A DNA stretch of 64,000 bases from Marinobacter sp. S6332 (GTDB lineage: Bacteria > Pseudomonadota > Gammaproteobacteria > Pseudomonadales > Oleiphilaceae): the NCBI RefSeq assembly GCF_023016045.1, contig NZ_JALKAP010000009.1, positions 1 to 64,000 of the forward strand, in the 5' to 3' direction. The position numbers and the translations under genes are program-made. Under the pieces are notes generated by a model, which saw only the letters and a program-made list of their open reading frames with translations, ran no database searches and had not been told where the DNA came from. Positions 1 to 8,222 of the stretch are shown piece by piece. Position 1 is the stretch's first letter, and every line of letters begins with the position of its first letter.

Positions 1-20
1 GTAAGCGTTCATTCCGCGAC
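1..20 (+). repeat. IS66 left inverted repeat
   Basis: The first 15 bases are an exact reverse complement of 2666-2680. The next five positions match at three of five. This end lies beyond the accessory ORF, that is, at the 3' end of the IS operon. Confidence 0.93.
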
Positions 21-29
21 GTAGTTGAC

Positions 30-299
30 TTACTTCACATCTCGAAGCGGTCGTAATAAGCCCGGTGAGATCTTGTATTGCCGGGCACCATCGTCACCTA
101 ACACGATCACACTCTTGCGGTTGATCTTGGTAACTATCCCCAGCACCGGACCCTCCCGACCTTCGAAGGTCACTTTCAGACCAACCCGCAGTTGACTCAG
201 AGCCTGCAGGTTTTCCCGATCTTGCAACTCATCGATGCGCCGGCAGATGTATTTGTTCAGTTCCAGCAGTTGATCAATGCTCATGTCGTCAATGCGCAT
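30..299 (-). CDS. IS66 accessory protein, unknown function
   Basis: An 89-residue protein whose ATG overlaps the end of tnpC by 11 bases, so it is translationally coupled to the transposase and belongs to the IS. It ends 29 bases from the left terminus. Residues 1-30 look helical and charged (QLLELNKYICRRIDELQ). The second half looks like a small beta-rich fold with GLKVTFEGREGPVLGIVTKI, reminiscent of KOW or SH3-like RNA/DNA-binding barrels. That fold guess is inference only. It is not one of the three standard IS66 proteins (TnpA, TnpB, TnpC); it may be a passenger or a regulatory subunit. Confidence 0.75.
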   Translation of the reverse strand: MRIDDMSIDQLLELNKYICRRIDELQDRENLQALSQLRVGLKVTFEGREGPVLGIVTKINRKSVIVLGDDGARQYKISPGLLRPLRDVK

Positions 300-1941
300 G
301 GACGGTGGCCTCCGGCTGTGGGCTCTGTCGATCTGGGTGGCGTCGGTCGATCAGCGAGCGTAACGGTTGGTTTGCGAACCGGATTTTCCAGAGTCGCGGT
401 GTCAGATCCACTACGTCGCGGGCCGGATGTTGGCTGATACGTTGCAGTACATCCACCAGATAAGTGTACGGGTTCAAGCCGTGCAGTTTGCAGGTGGCGA
501 TCAGACTCTGGATGATGCCAAGGTGCTCCGCACCCAGTTCGGTCCAGCAGAACATCCAGTTTTTCTTACCCATTGGAATGGGCCGCAAGGCCCGCTCCAG
601 GTGGTTGGTGTCCGGCTGCACATCCGGATCTTCCAGGAACACGGTCAGACTGGTTTCCCGGCTGAGCACGTAGTTCAGGGCTTTGGTCAGTGGATCACTG
701 GGCAGCAGGCCGCCGTGTTCCAGTTGATCCCGGCACCATTGGAAGAAGTCACTGACCACCGGTTTCGAGTGGTTCAGCCGGTACTGGCGTTTCTTCTCGC
801 CAGCCAAGCTTTGGGTTTTGATAGCTTCTTCGTTCTGGTACAGCTTCGCAATCTGTTGCAGAGCCTCCGTCGCTTTCTCAGGATGCTCCTTCTGCGCCTC
901 AATAAAGTAACGGCGACTGTGCACCCAGCATTGGGCGTGGGTGATGTTTTGTTGTGTGGCGGCATAGCGGGCATAAGCCGCGTAACCGTCACTGATCAGG
1001 GTGCCGCTGAACTGATCGTTCAGAACCTGTTCGATATGGGCGCGCCCTCGGCTGTTCGAGTAGGTGAACACCACTTCGTCGGCATCGCCGTACAGTGGCC
1101 AGAACCAGCCAGACTTCATTTTGCCTTTTTGCGGGCCCGCCCGGCCCTGGTGGCCAGCCTTGATGGGTGTTTCGTCCATCGCCAGCACTCGGCTTCTCAG
1201 AACGTTGTCGGTCTGGGCATCCACAATGGGGCGCAACAGGTCAATAGCGCGCTTGACCAGGTTGGTCAGGGTGCTTCGACTGACGGTGACACCGGCCTGC
1301 TGGATGCGCTGGTGTTGGCGATACAACGGCAGATGGAACTGGAACTTGTCTACCAGCAAACCCGCCAACAGGCTGACGTCGGCCAAGCTGTTATCCAATA
1401 CATTGAACGGAGCCGGTGTGGTGATGGGCTTCTCGCTGCCCTTGCGCCGGAACACCGGGCGTTCGATTTTCAGCACCACATAGCTGGACGCCCACTGGGC
1501 CAGTCGGTAGGTGGTTTTGGTGCCAAGGATGTCGTACTGATCGGCCTGCGGGCCAGTCAGCTCCGGGGGCAGGTGTTCAATCACTTCCACAGGCACATCG
1601 GCGGTAAAGCGCAGACCGGTGTCATTCAGGCAATCGTCGTCTCGCTGTTTTTGACCGGTACCACGTTGATAGGCTTTGATGGTGCGCTTTTCTTCATCGG
1701 CAGGCTTCTCCGGTGCAGGTGCGTCTTCGGGCTGGAACAAATCATCTTGGCCCGGCAGGTCATAGACCTGCTTCTCGGATTTGGGGCCGAACAGCTGTTT
1801 TTTGAACCAGTCCAACTGACGGGCCAGCTGTCGAATCGCGTCTGCCTGAGCATCCAGCTGCGCCCGCAACATGGCGTTCTCTTCGGCCAGAGCCGAGGAG
1901 GAAGATGTGTTGGAATGGAGAGCGGAAGCCGTTGAATTCAT
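289..1941 (-). CDS. tnpC: IS66 family transposase TnpC (DDE)
   Basis: A 550-residue transposase. From the N terminus come a leucine-zipper-like coiled coil (about 20-55), the IS66 helix-turn-helix region with FKKQLFGPKSEK, a zinc-finger-like region, and the DDE catalytic core. The first acidic residue lies in VLAMDETPIKAG, the second in TLISDGYAAYARY, and the C-terminal glutamate region follows in DTNHLERALRPIPMGKKN. It is the recombinase of the element. The frame is open further upstream to a TTG at 2025 inside tnpB, but the first ATG at 1941 gives the usual IS66 N terminus. It lies 28 bases after tnpB and overlaps the accessory ORF by 11. Length is full. Confidence 0.95.
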   Translation of the reverse strand: MNSTASALHSNTSSSSALAEENAMLRAQLDAQADAIRQLARQLDWFKKQLFGPKSEKQVYDLPGQDDLFQPEDAPAPEKPADEEKRTIKAYQRGTGQKQRDDDCLNDTGLRFTADVPVEVIEHLPPELTGPQADQYDILGTKTTYRLAQWASSYVVLKIERPVFRRKGSEKPITTPAPFNVLDNSLADVSLLAGLLVDKFQFHLPLYRQHQRIQQAGVTVSRSTLTNLVKRAIDLLRPIVDAQTDNVLRSRVLAMDETPIKAGHQGRAGPQKGKMKSGWFWPLYGDADEVVFTYSNSRGRAHIEQVLNDQFSGTLISDGYAAYARYAATQQNITHAQCWVHSRRYFIEAQKEHPEKATEALQQIAKLYQNEEAIKTQSLAGEKKRQYRLNHSKPVVSDFFQWCRDQLEHGGLLPSDPLTKALNYVLSRETSLTVFLEDPDVQPDTNHLERALRPIPMGKKNWMFCWTELGAEHLGIIQSLIATCKLHGLNPYTYLVDVLQRISQHPARDVVDLTPRLWKIRFANQPLRSLIDRRHPDRQSPQPEATVHAH

Positions 1942-1969
1942 GACCGATATTATACCGGAAGCTCGCGTT

Positions 1970-2314
1970 TTATACCCCTCTAAAACGCTTGAACTGACGG
2001 TATTTTTGCACTTCAATACCGTCAATCAGTAGCTGTAAATCCGTCAGGGTCAGGGCCCGTTGGCCAGAGGACGAGGGGCGCACCCGGAACTGCCCTTGCT
2101 CCAGGCGCTTGGCCCACAAACAGTACCCGGTAGGCGTGAAGTACAGCATTTTCATCTGGGTCTTGCGGCGATTGACGAAAACAAAATACTGGCCGCTGAG
2201 CGGGTTCTGCTTCAACTGATTCCGCACTAACGCACTCAGGCCCCGGAAGGATTTGCGCATGTCGGTGGGTTCCGTGCACAGCCAGATCCGGGCCTGGCTA
2301 TCCAGACCGATCAT
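1970..2314 (-). CDS. tnpB: IS66 protein TnpB
   Basis: A 114-residue protein of the IS66 Orf2 family, recognised by the N-terminal TDMRKSFRGLSALV stretch, the central FVFVNRRKTQMKMLYF and WAKRLEQGQF motifs. It is required with TnpA and TnpC for transposition of IS66 elements, though its biochemical role is not settled. Its ATG overlaps the stop of tnpA (ATGA), so the two are translationally coupled. It is full length and unbroken. Confidence 0.95.
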   Translation of the reverse strand: MIGLDSQARIWLCTEPTDMRKSFRGLSALVRNQLKQNPLSGQYFVFVNRRKTQMKMLYFTPTGYCLWAKRLEQGQFRVRPSSSGQRALTLTDLQLLIDGIEVQKYRQFKRFRGV

Positions 2315-2595
2315 CCGTTCTGGCTCAGCCGCAACTCCACGCCGTTGCCCAGACTCAACACAATATTCCAGCCCGGCCCAGCGGAAGCGCCCATCAATGA
2401 GGACACATCCAGAAAGCCGGCATTGTCAGAGTGGGACGTCTCGCTCTCCGGCTCAACTGACAGGCGCTTGCGCCAGTTGCAGAAACTGGCATAGCCAATG
2501 GCCTCTCGCTGACAAAACTGTGGTGCTGATAAACCACTGTCACGCTGCTGATCAAGCAGGGCCTGCCACTGCTCGGGAGTGCGGTGTTTTCTCAT
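2311..2595 (-). CDS. tnpA: IS66 protein TnpA
   Basis: A 94-residue protein of the IS66 accessory TnpA type. The N terminus (RTPEQWQALLDQQRDSGLS) and the following FCQREAIGYASFCNWRKRL form a helix-turn-helix of the transposase IS3/IS66 Orf1 kind, which probably binds the element ends. It is the first gene of the IS operon, 85 bases inside the right inverted repeat. The start is supported by a GGTTACCCCC stretch just before the ATG. Confidence 0.93.
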   Translation of the reverse strand: MRKHRTPEQWQALLDQQRDSGLSAPQFCQREAIGYASFCNWRKRLSVEPESETSHSDNAGFLDVSSLMGASAGPGWNIVLSLGNGVELRLSQNG

Positions 2596-2660
2596 GGGGG
2601 TAACCTCGTGTTGATGAGTGAGAGGTTACTGTAGGGCGGAATTCAGCGGGGTGGCAGGGT

Positions 2661-2680
2661 GTCCTGGAATGAACGCTTAC
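2661..2680 (-). repeat. IS66 right inverted repeat
   Basis: Complement of the left repeat, lying upstream of tnpA. It contains an ATG at 2669 that happens to be in frame with the gene remnant downstream at 2681-3064. Confidence 0.93.
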
Positions 2681-3064
2681 AGCCATGACGGACTGGGACT
2701 GAAAACGCCTCAGCCAGAATCGGAGCCCGAGCCAGTTCCAGAACCAATGGTGACATTCCCCGACTGGCAAGATATTAGCCAAGCGGGCGGTATTTTCGAC
2801 GATTCAGAGGCTGAGCCTGTGGTCGATGATGAAAGCATGCTCACAGGCGACTTGCTTGATGATTGCTCCAGCCTATTAGGCAATGACGGCGGTATCTCAG
2901 GCGGTGGCATCAACCCCGCGACCGGGCTGCCTATGGCAGACAGCATGATTGATGTCGGTGGTAACGTTTACGGAATGAGCGACGATAGTATGAGCATCGG
3001 GACTGGGATGGATAGCGGCTTTGGCATAGACACCTTTGGCAGTCCCGATGATGGTTTCTTGTAG
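2681..3064 (+). pseudogene. 3' remnant of a gene interrupted by IS66
   Basis: An open frame runs straight out of the IS right end into 127 residues and stops at 3064; the matching 5' part would lie left of the window. The remnant is acidic and low in complexity: a Pro-Glu repeat (PESEPEPVPEP), then Asp/Ser-rich sequence, and a Gly-rich tail containing GGGINPATGLPM and DVGGNVYG. The NPATGLPM...DVGGN..G pattern is one I associate with C-terminal tails of uncharacterised bacterial proteins, without a known function. An ATG in the IS repeat (2669) is in frame but has no clear ribosome site, so expression of the remnant is doubtful. Confidence 0.6.
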
Positions 3065-3175
3065 CCTTCCCTAAATTCCGGCCTGCCGTTCAATCTTCGC
3101 CTTGTTCGGTACTTACGTAACGCCTGATCCACTCCATAACTTCTGATTCACTCCACCTGGCGTCGGTTCCACGGA

Positions 3176-3400
3176 GTGTCGCCGGCGCCATGGTTGGAGC
3201 CGGTCTTCCAGGTAGTGGCCATTGCGCTTATGTACGTTTTCTCGACTTACGCGGTGAGCATAATGCTTGGCAAGGAAAAACAATCTCTTTGGTGCTGGCC
3301 AGCCGTTGTGATTTTTTCGCTCATTTTAACCACGTTCATGGGCTCGGAATGGTCATTCGCGGGTACTTCTGAAATTGTAAGTCAAATATTGATGATGTAA
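3176..3400 (+). CDS. Small possible membrane protein, unknown
   Basis: A 74-residue frame beginning at GTG. It has two hydrophobic stretches, about residues 10-32 (VFQVVAIALMYVFSTYAVSI) and 40-57, separated by a short basic loop (GKEKQS). This would fit a two-helix inner-membrane protein. No ribosome site is convincing and no family is recognised. It lies between an IS66-interrupted gene and a tRNA, a region that looks like remnants of mobile DNA, so it may be a fragment or not a gene. Confidence 0.35.
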   Translation: MSPAPWLEPVFQVVAIALMYVFSTYAVSIMLGKEKQSLWCWPAVVIFSLILTTFMGSEWSFAGTSEIVSQILMM

Positions 3401-3443
3401 TGGAGAGGGCAAAAATTGAAAATTGGGACAATCTTGGGACATA

Positions 3444-3478
3444 AAAAAATCAGCCACCGCTAAGTGACTGATTCTTTT
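3444..3478. terminator. Hairpin terminator beside tRNA-Pro
   Basis: AATCAGCCAC (3449-3458) can pair with GTGACTGATT (3464-3473) with one mismatch. The A-run before it and TTCTTTT after it allow termination in either direction, including of the tRNA-Pro transcript. Confidence 0.55.
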
Positions 3479-3487
3479 GTAAGGAAT

Positions 3488-3564
<77 letters not shown>

Positions 3565-3712
3565 ATTCGCTAATTGTTGCCTTTTCAAAGCTGAGCCTTG
3601 ACGGCGATTGCCAAAGAGACTTAAAGAGGAATCTCAGTGGCTTAGCGGGAGCGAAGTCTACACTAGCCCGGATTGAAAATAAACAGGCATTGTAGGAATT
3701 GCCCCTGAATTT

Positions 3713-5356
3713 TTAGCGCAACTTAGTTTCTCTGAGCTGCCGTATGAATTCCGGCGGATCAAAGCTGTCCGGTTGCGAGTCGGCCCAATATTTATCGAAG
3801 ACTGCCATGCCGGTTTTGCCTTCAAGCAGGGCACCGGGTTCCAGAAAAGGAAACAAGTCGATGTAGGAATGCACCTCGGTTTTTGAAACCCGGCGAACAA
3901 CATGTTCGGGGCCAAGTTCCGAAGTGTCCCCCAAGCCAGCGGCTTCTAGCAGGTTTTGTAGGGCTTCCAGAGTTTTTTTATGGAAGTTGTATACTCTCTG
4001 ACTTTTGTCCTGCACGTCCAACTTGCTGCCCCTTCTGGGGTCTTGGGTAGCTACTCCACTCGGGCAGCGCCCTGTGTGGCAGTTCAAGGCTTGAATGCAA
4101 CCCAGCGAGAACATGTATCCACGGGCTGAATTGCACCAGTCGGCCCCCAAGGCCAAGGTGCGAGCAATATTAAAGGCCGAAGTAATTTTGCCAGCGGCGC
4201 CTATGGATATGTCCTCTCTCAGGTTGGTGCCTACCAGCGTGTTGTGCACGAGAAGCAGGGCTTCTGTCATGGGGGTGCCGATACGGTTAATGAACTCCAG
4301 CGGCGCGGCACCTGTGCCGCCTTCGCCCCCATCAACAACAATAAAGTCCGGTTTGCGACCGGTTTCGAGCATGGCTTTTACAATGGCGAACCATTCCCAG
4401 GGGTGACCGATTGCGAGTTTGAAGCCAACCGGCTTGCCGCCCGAAAGCTCACGGAGCTGATCAAGAAACTCTAACATTTCAATGGGTGTTGAAAATGCCG
4501 AATGCTGTGCAGGCGATACGCAGTCTTCGCCTACAGAAACGCCCCGTGCTTCGGCAATTTCCGGTGTTACTTTGGCGCCCGGAAGGATGCCTCCATGGCC
4601 GGGCTTTGCGCCCTGAGATAGTTTGACTTCTATCATTTTTACCTGATCTAGGGTGGCGTTTTTCCGGAACGCCTCAGCGTCGAAAGTCCCGTCTGTGTTA
4701 CGGCAGCCAAAATATCCCGAGCCAATTTCCCACACCAGATCGCCGCCGGGCTGCTTGTGGTATCGGGAAATCGAACCCTCGCCTGTGTCATGGTAAAACC
4801 CGCCCATGTTTGCGCCCGCGTTCAAACTTAAAATAGCGTTAGCAGAGAGAGCCCCAAAACTCATTGCGGAAATGTTGAAAACGCTGGCGCTGTAGGGCTT
4901 TGCGCAGCGTGAGCCGATCTGAACGCGAAAGTTGCTGTCTTGTATTTTTGAAGGTCGGAGGGAGTGGTTGATCCACTCGAAACCGTCTTCGTACATTTTC
5001 AATTGTGAGCCGAAAGGGCGCTTGTCCAGTACGTTCTTGGCGCGCTGGTAAACGAGCGTGCGTTGGTCGCGGGAAAACGGCTGCTCGTCGTTGTCAGACT
5101 GGATGAAGTACTGGCGAATCTCGGGGCCTATGGATTCAAACAGGTAACGAAAATGCACCATGATGGGATAGTTGCGGCTGATTGTGCGCTTCTTTTGCAG
5201 CAGGTCATAGGTGCCAAGAACAGTCAGGGCGCCAAAAATAACAGGGAAAAAATACCCTGCCTCAAAGTGTAGACTCAGCGCCAATGAAACAAGGGAGCCC
5301 GTAATACTCATAACGTAGGCCGAGTAGCGCATTGGGAAGGTTGTCGTTTTCTCCAT
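3713..5356 (-). CDS. FMN-binding glutamate-synthase-family protein
   Basis: A 547-residue protein homologous to the central FMN and iron-sulfur domain of glutamate synthase large subunit (COG0069) but without the glutaminase domain. Two hydrophobic helices (about residues 12-32 and 33-50) precede the barrel, suggesting membrane attachment. Recognisable family segments are SAMSFGALSANAILSLNAGA, HDTGEGSISRYH, GAKPGHGGILPGAKV, VDGGEGGTGAAP, and a Cys-containing stretch (ALGADWCNSARGYMFSLGC... CHTGRCPSGVATQ) typical of the 3Fe-4S site. Its substrate is unknown; stand-alone members are annotated as glutamate synthase-like. It stands alone, divergent from the BCCT gene. Confidence 0.88.
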   Translation of the reverse strand: MEKTTTFPMRYSAYVMSITGSLVSLALSLHFEAGYFFPVIFGALTVLGTYDLLQKKRTISRNYPIMVHFRYLFESIGPEIRQYFIQSDNDEQPFSRDQRTLVYQRAKNVLDKRPFGSQLKMYEDGFEWINHSLRPSKIQDSNFRVQIGSRCAKPYSASVFNISAMSFGALSANAILSLNAGANMGGFYHDTGEGSISRYHKQPGGDLVWEIGSGYFGCRNTDGTFDAEAFRKNATLDQVKMIEVKLSQGAKPGHGGILPGAKVTPEIAEARGVSVGEDCVSPAQHSAFSTPIEMLEFLDQLRELSGGKPVGFKLAIGHPWEWFAIVKAMLETGRKPDFIVVDGGEGGTGAAPLEFINRIGTPMTEALLLVHNTLVGTNLREDISIGAAGKITSAFNIARTLALGADWCNSARGYMFSLGCIQALNCHTGRCPSGVATQDPRRGSKLDVQDKSQRVYNFHKKTLEALQNLLEAAGLGDTSELGPEHVVRRVSKTEVHSYIDLFPFLEPGALLEGKTGMAVFDKYWADSQPDSFDPPEFIRQLRETKLR

Positions 5357-5516
5357 AAATATCTCGCTTGGCTCCGTAATACTTTGAGTAGAGTGCGTTA
5401 CGCCATGTGATATCCAGTATATCGATACGGCACCGGACTGATAGTCGATTGCTTGAGCTTTTAGCTTTTAGCGCGTCCCCTTTGGTCTATGCTGAGGTGA
5501 ACGCGTTGCGCTTTTG

Positions 5517-5536
5517 ATGTTTTGAGCTCAAAACAT
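5517..5536. promoter_or_regulatory. 20-bp perfect palindrome upstream of BCCT gene
   Basis: ATGTTTTGAGCTCAAAACAT is a perfect dyad lying 84 bases before the BCCT start and about 160 bases from the divergent FMN protein. The size and position fit a binding site for a dimeric repressor or activator. The protein that would bind it is not identifiable from the sequence. Confidence 0.5.
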
Positions 5537-5619
5537 TAACATGGCGCGTCTGTAATGTTTGAGTCCAGATTTATGACGAGTTTTCGATACCAAATTCAGA
5601 AATCAGGAGGCGCCAACAC

Positions 5620-7209
5620 GTGGGCGACGTAGTGAAAGACGAGTATCAAACGGATTACGTAGCTGGTCAGGATAATATAAGACCTTTCGGGCTGGATCTG
5701 CACGCACCGGTTTTTCCGATTACCGCAATACTGGTGGTGGTTTTTGTTATTGGAACCTTGATGTTTCCAACGGTTGCCAAAGAATTGCTGGATGGCGCCA
5801 AGAACGACATCATCGAAACCTTTGACTGGTTCTTTCTCCTCAGCGCCAACATTTTTGTCATCGTGTGCATTGCGTTGATTTTTATGCCCGTGGGGAAAAT
5901 TCGCTTGGGCGGTATGGACGCCAAGCCGGAGTTTTCAACCATCTCCTGGTTCGCGATGCTCTTTGCGGCTGGCATGGGTATCGGCCTGATGTTTTGGGCT
6001 GTAGCAGAGCCAGTGGCCTATTACACGGGTTGGTTCGGCACGCCGTTTGGCGTAGAGGCGAACACGCCAGAGGCCCGTAATCTGGCCATGGGCGCTACCA
6101 TGTACCACTGGGGGCTTCACCCTTGGGCTGTGTACTCTATTGTTGCGCTTTCTTTGGCCTTTTTTGCTTATAACAAGAACATGCCGTTAACTATCCGGTC
6201 GGCGTTTTTCCCGTTGCTGAAAGACAAAGTGTGGGGTTGGCCTGGTCATATCATCGATAGTCTGGCGGTTGTGGCTACCATTTTTGGCTTGGCAACGTCC
6301 CTAGGCTTTGGTGCACAACAAGCAGCTTCCGGCCTTAATTATCTGTTTGGTATGGGCTCCGGCATCAACGTTCAGATGGCCATTATTGTTGGTGTAACAG
6401 CGGTTGCGCTTGTGTCGGTGCTGCGAGGCCTCGACGGCGGCGTGAAAGTGCTGAGTAATATCAACATGTCGCTGGCAGGCATTCTTTTGTTCTTCGTAAT
6501 TTTTGCCGGGCCTACCATGAGTATTCTGGAAAACCTGTGGGCGACCAGTTCCAGCTATGTGAGCAACGTTGTGGCGTTCAGCAACCCGTTTGGCCGTGAC
6601 GATGAAGCTTGGATGCGGGGTTGGACTGTATTCTATTGGGCCTGGTGGATTTCTTGGTCACCGTTTGTGGGGATGTTCATCGCCAGAGTGTCCAAGGGTA
6701 GAACGGTTCGTGAATTTGTCATGGCGGTTCTGATTATTCCGACGGTGATTACAGCCGTATGGATGAGCTCCTTTGGCGGTGCGGCACTTGAGCAGATCGA
6801 TCAGGGCATTGGTGCGCTAGCGGAAAACGGTATTACCGAGGTTTCTCTGGCGACCTTCCAAATGTTCGCAAACCTTCCGCTGACCGGCATTCTTTCGTTT
6901 ATTGGTATTATTCTGGTTTTGGTGTTTTTCATTACGTCTTCGGATTCCGGCTCGTTGGTTATCGACAGCATAACGGCTGGCGGTAAAACCGATGCGCCAA
7001 CCGCGCAGCGCGTGTTCTGGGTCGTTATGGAGGGGGCGATTGCAGCCGCATTGATCTTTGGTGGCGGTGCGGATGCCTTGGGCGCTATTCAGGCGACTGC
7101 GGTGAGTGCAGGCTTACCGTTCACGGTGATTCTCCTGATCATGACCTGGGGCTTGCTGAAAGGTCTTACTCATGAGCGCAAGTTGCTGATCGCCAGAGGC
7201 GAGATGTAA
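5620..7209 (+). CDS. BCCT family betaine/choline/carnitine transporter
   Basis: A 529-residue inner-membrane transporter of the BCCT family, with about twelve hydrophobic segments. Family hallmarks are FAAGMGIGLMFWAVAEPVAYY, MYHWGLHPWAVY, and the tryptophan-rich core TVFYWAWWISWSPFVGMFIA followed by RVSKGRTVREF. BCCT carriers import glycine betaine, choline, carnitine or similar compatible solutes, usually coupled to sodium or protons. The length lacks the long cytoplasmic C-terminal osmosensing tail of BetP or BetT-type carriers. The start is GTG, supported by CAGGAGG ten bases before it. It is a single-gene unit with a strong terminator. Confidence 0.93.
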   Translation: MGDVVKDEYQTDYVAGQDNIRPFGLDLHAPVFPITAILVVVFVIGTLMFPTVAKELLDGAKNDIIETFDWFFLLSANIFVIVCIALIFMPVGKIRLGGMDAKPEFSTISWFAMLFAAGMGIGLMFWAVAEPVAYYTGWFGTPFGVEANTPEARNLAMGATMYHWGLHPWAVYSIVALSLAFFAYNKNMPLTIRSAFFPLLKDKVWGWPGHIIDSLAVVATIFGLATSLGFGAQQAASGLNYLFGMGSGINVQMAIIVGVTAVALVSVLRGLDGGVKVLSNINMSLAGILLFFVIFAGPTMSILENLWATSSSYVSNVVAFSNPFGRDDEAWMRGWTVFYWAWWISWSPFVGMFIARVSKGRTVREFVMAVLIIPTVITAVWMSSFGGAALEQIDQGIGALAENGITEVSLATFQMFANLPLTGILSFIGIILVLVFFITSSDSGSLVIDSITAGGKTDAPTAQRVFWVVMEGAIAAALIFGGGADALGAIQATAVSAGLPFTVILLIMTWGLLKGLTHERKLLIARGEM

Positions 7210-7221
7210 TAAGCAATGAGG

Positions 7222-7260
7222 CATAAAAAAACCGGAGCAACAATCTCCGGTTTTTTTATG
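7222..7260. terminator. Bidirectional terminator, BCCT / RimK-like operon
   Basis: CATAAAAAAACCGGAG (7222-7237) and CTCCGGTTTTTTTATG (7245-7260) are perfect 16-base arms around a 7-base loop. A-tract and T-tract on the two sides serve both converging transcripts. Confidence 0.92.
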
Positions 7261-7273
7261 CCTGTTATACAGG

Positions 7274-8221
7274 TCAAAGGCTCGCAAATGTTTTCATGGC
7301 GTAGTTAGCCCGTTCTCTCGGGGTAAAGTGAGGACGTTTCAGGCTTTCTACGGCACGCAGTCGGGGCAGTAGCCCACGGCCATTTGCCATTTGAATGGCT
7401 AGACCGGGCCGGGCGTTGAGTTCAAGTAGTAATGGCCCTTCGTTGGCATCTACCACAAGATCAACCCCCATATAGCCTAGGCCTGTCGCTTCATAACAGC
7501 GGGAGGCCATTTCCAGCATTTCTTCCCAATCATCAATATTGATATTTTCTAAAGCCAAACCTGTGTCGGGATGAAGTGTTATAGGGCGGTTAAACTGTAC
7601 CGCATTGAGGCTCCTCCCAGTGCCTATATCCAGACCAACCCCTACAGCGCCTTGGTGCAGATTGGCTTTGCCGTCGGAGTCTGTGGTTGCAAGGCGCAAC
7701 ATAGCCATTACCGGGTAGCCTTGGAACACCACTATGCGTATGTCAGGTACGCCTTGATGGGAATAGCGGGCTAGTGCCGGAGCTGATTCCACCAAGCTCT
7801 CGACAATGGCCACATCGGGTGTGCCAGCAAGCGAATAAAGCCCGGCCAGAATGTTGGTGAGGTGTCGCTCCAGCACAGAGGCACCCACGCGAGCGCCAGA
7901 GGCTTTTACATAGTCGTCTCCATCACGGCCGGTGATTACCGTGATGCCTTTGCCGCCAGAACCTTTTGCGGGCTTGATGGCAAACCCTGCAAGCCCTTCG
8001 GCCATTTGCCTAAAACGGGAGATCTCGTGCTGCTGTTTTACGACCTGCAAGAGCTTTGGCGTTTTTACGCCATATTCAGCAACGGCCAGCTTTGTTTTAA
8101 GCTTGTTGTCTACCAGCGGATAGGACGAACGTTCGTTATAACGGGCGATGTAGTCTACATTGCGCCGGTTCATATTCAGCATGCCCAGCCGGTTTAGTGC
8201 GCGCGGAGAGATCCAGTCCAT
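7274..8221 (-). CDS. RimK-like alpha-L-glutamate ligase family protein
   Basis: A 315-residue ATP-grasp protein. It has an N-terminal lid region, KPAKGSGGKGITVI (about residues 83-96) as the ATP-binding glycine loop, and LLLELNARPGLAIQMANG near the C terminus, holding the metal-binding Glu and Asn of ATP-grasp enzymes. The family is named for similarity to RimK, which adds glutamates to ribosomal protein S6, but these stand-alone members have no proven substrate. It is the last gene of a three-gene unit, starting one base after the 7TM protein stops. The co-occurrence suggests it modifies a peptide or envelope component handled by the other two. Confidence 0.88.
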   Translation of the reverse strand: MDWISPRALNRLGMLNMNRRNVDYIARYNERSSYPLVDNKLKTKLAVAEYGVKTPKLLQVVKQQHEISRFRQMAEGLAGFAIKPAKGSGGKGITVITGRDGDDYVKASGARVGASVLERHLTNILAGLYSLAGTPDVAIVESLVESAPALARYSHQGVPDIRIVVFQGYPVMAMLRLATTDSDGKANLHQGAVGVGLDIGTGRSLNAVQFNRPITLHPDTGLALENINIDDWEEMLEMASRCYEATGLGYMGVDLVVDANEGPLLLELNARPGLAIQMANGRGLLPRLRAVESLKRPHFTPRERANYAMKTFASL

Positions 8222-8222
8222 A

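Larger units (their letters stand above)
1..2680 (-). mobile_element. Complete IS66-family insertion sequence
   Basis: The element is bounded by inverted repeats. The left end reads GTAAGCGTTCATTCC from base 1, and its exact complement GGAATGAACGCTTAC occupies 2666-2680; the arms agree at 18 of the first 20 positions. Inside, all on the minus strand, are tnpA, tnpB and tnpC in the order typical of IS66, followed by a small accessory ORF. IS66 elements normally make 8-bp target duplications. The right flank begins AGCCATGA, but the left copy lies outside the window and cannot be checked. All frames are open, so the element may be active. Confidence 0.95.

Noticed and set aside
367-1935. 522-residue open frame on the plus strand
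   Set aside because: It is antisense to the complete tnpC and has no ribosome site or recognisable domain; high-GC coding DNA often opens the opposite frame.
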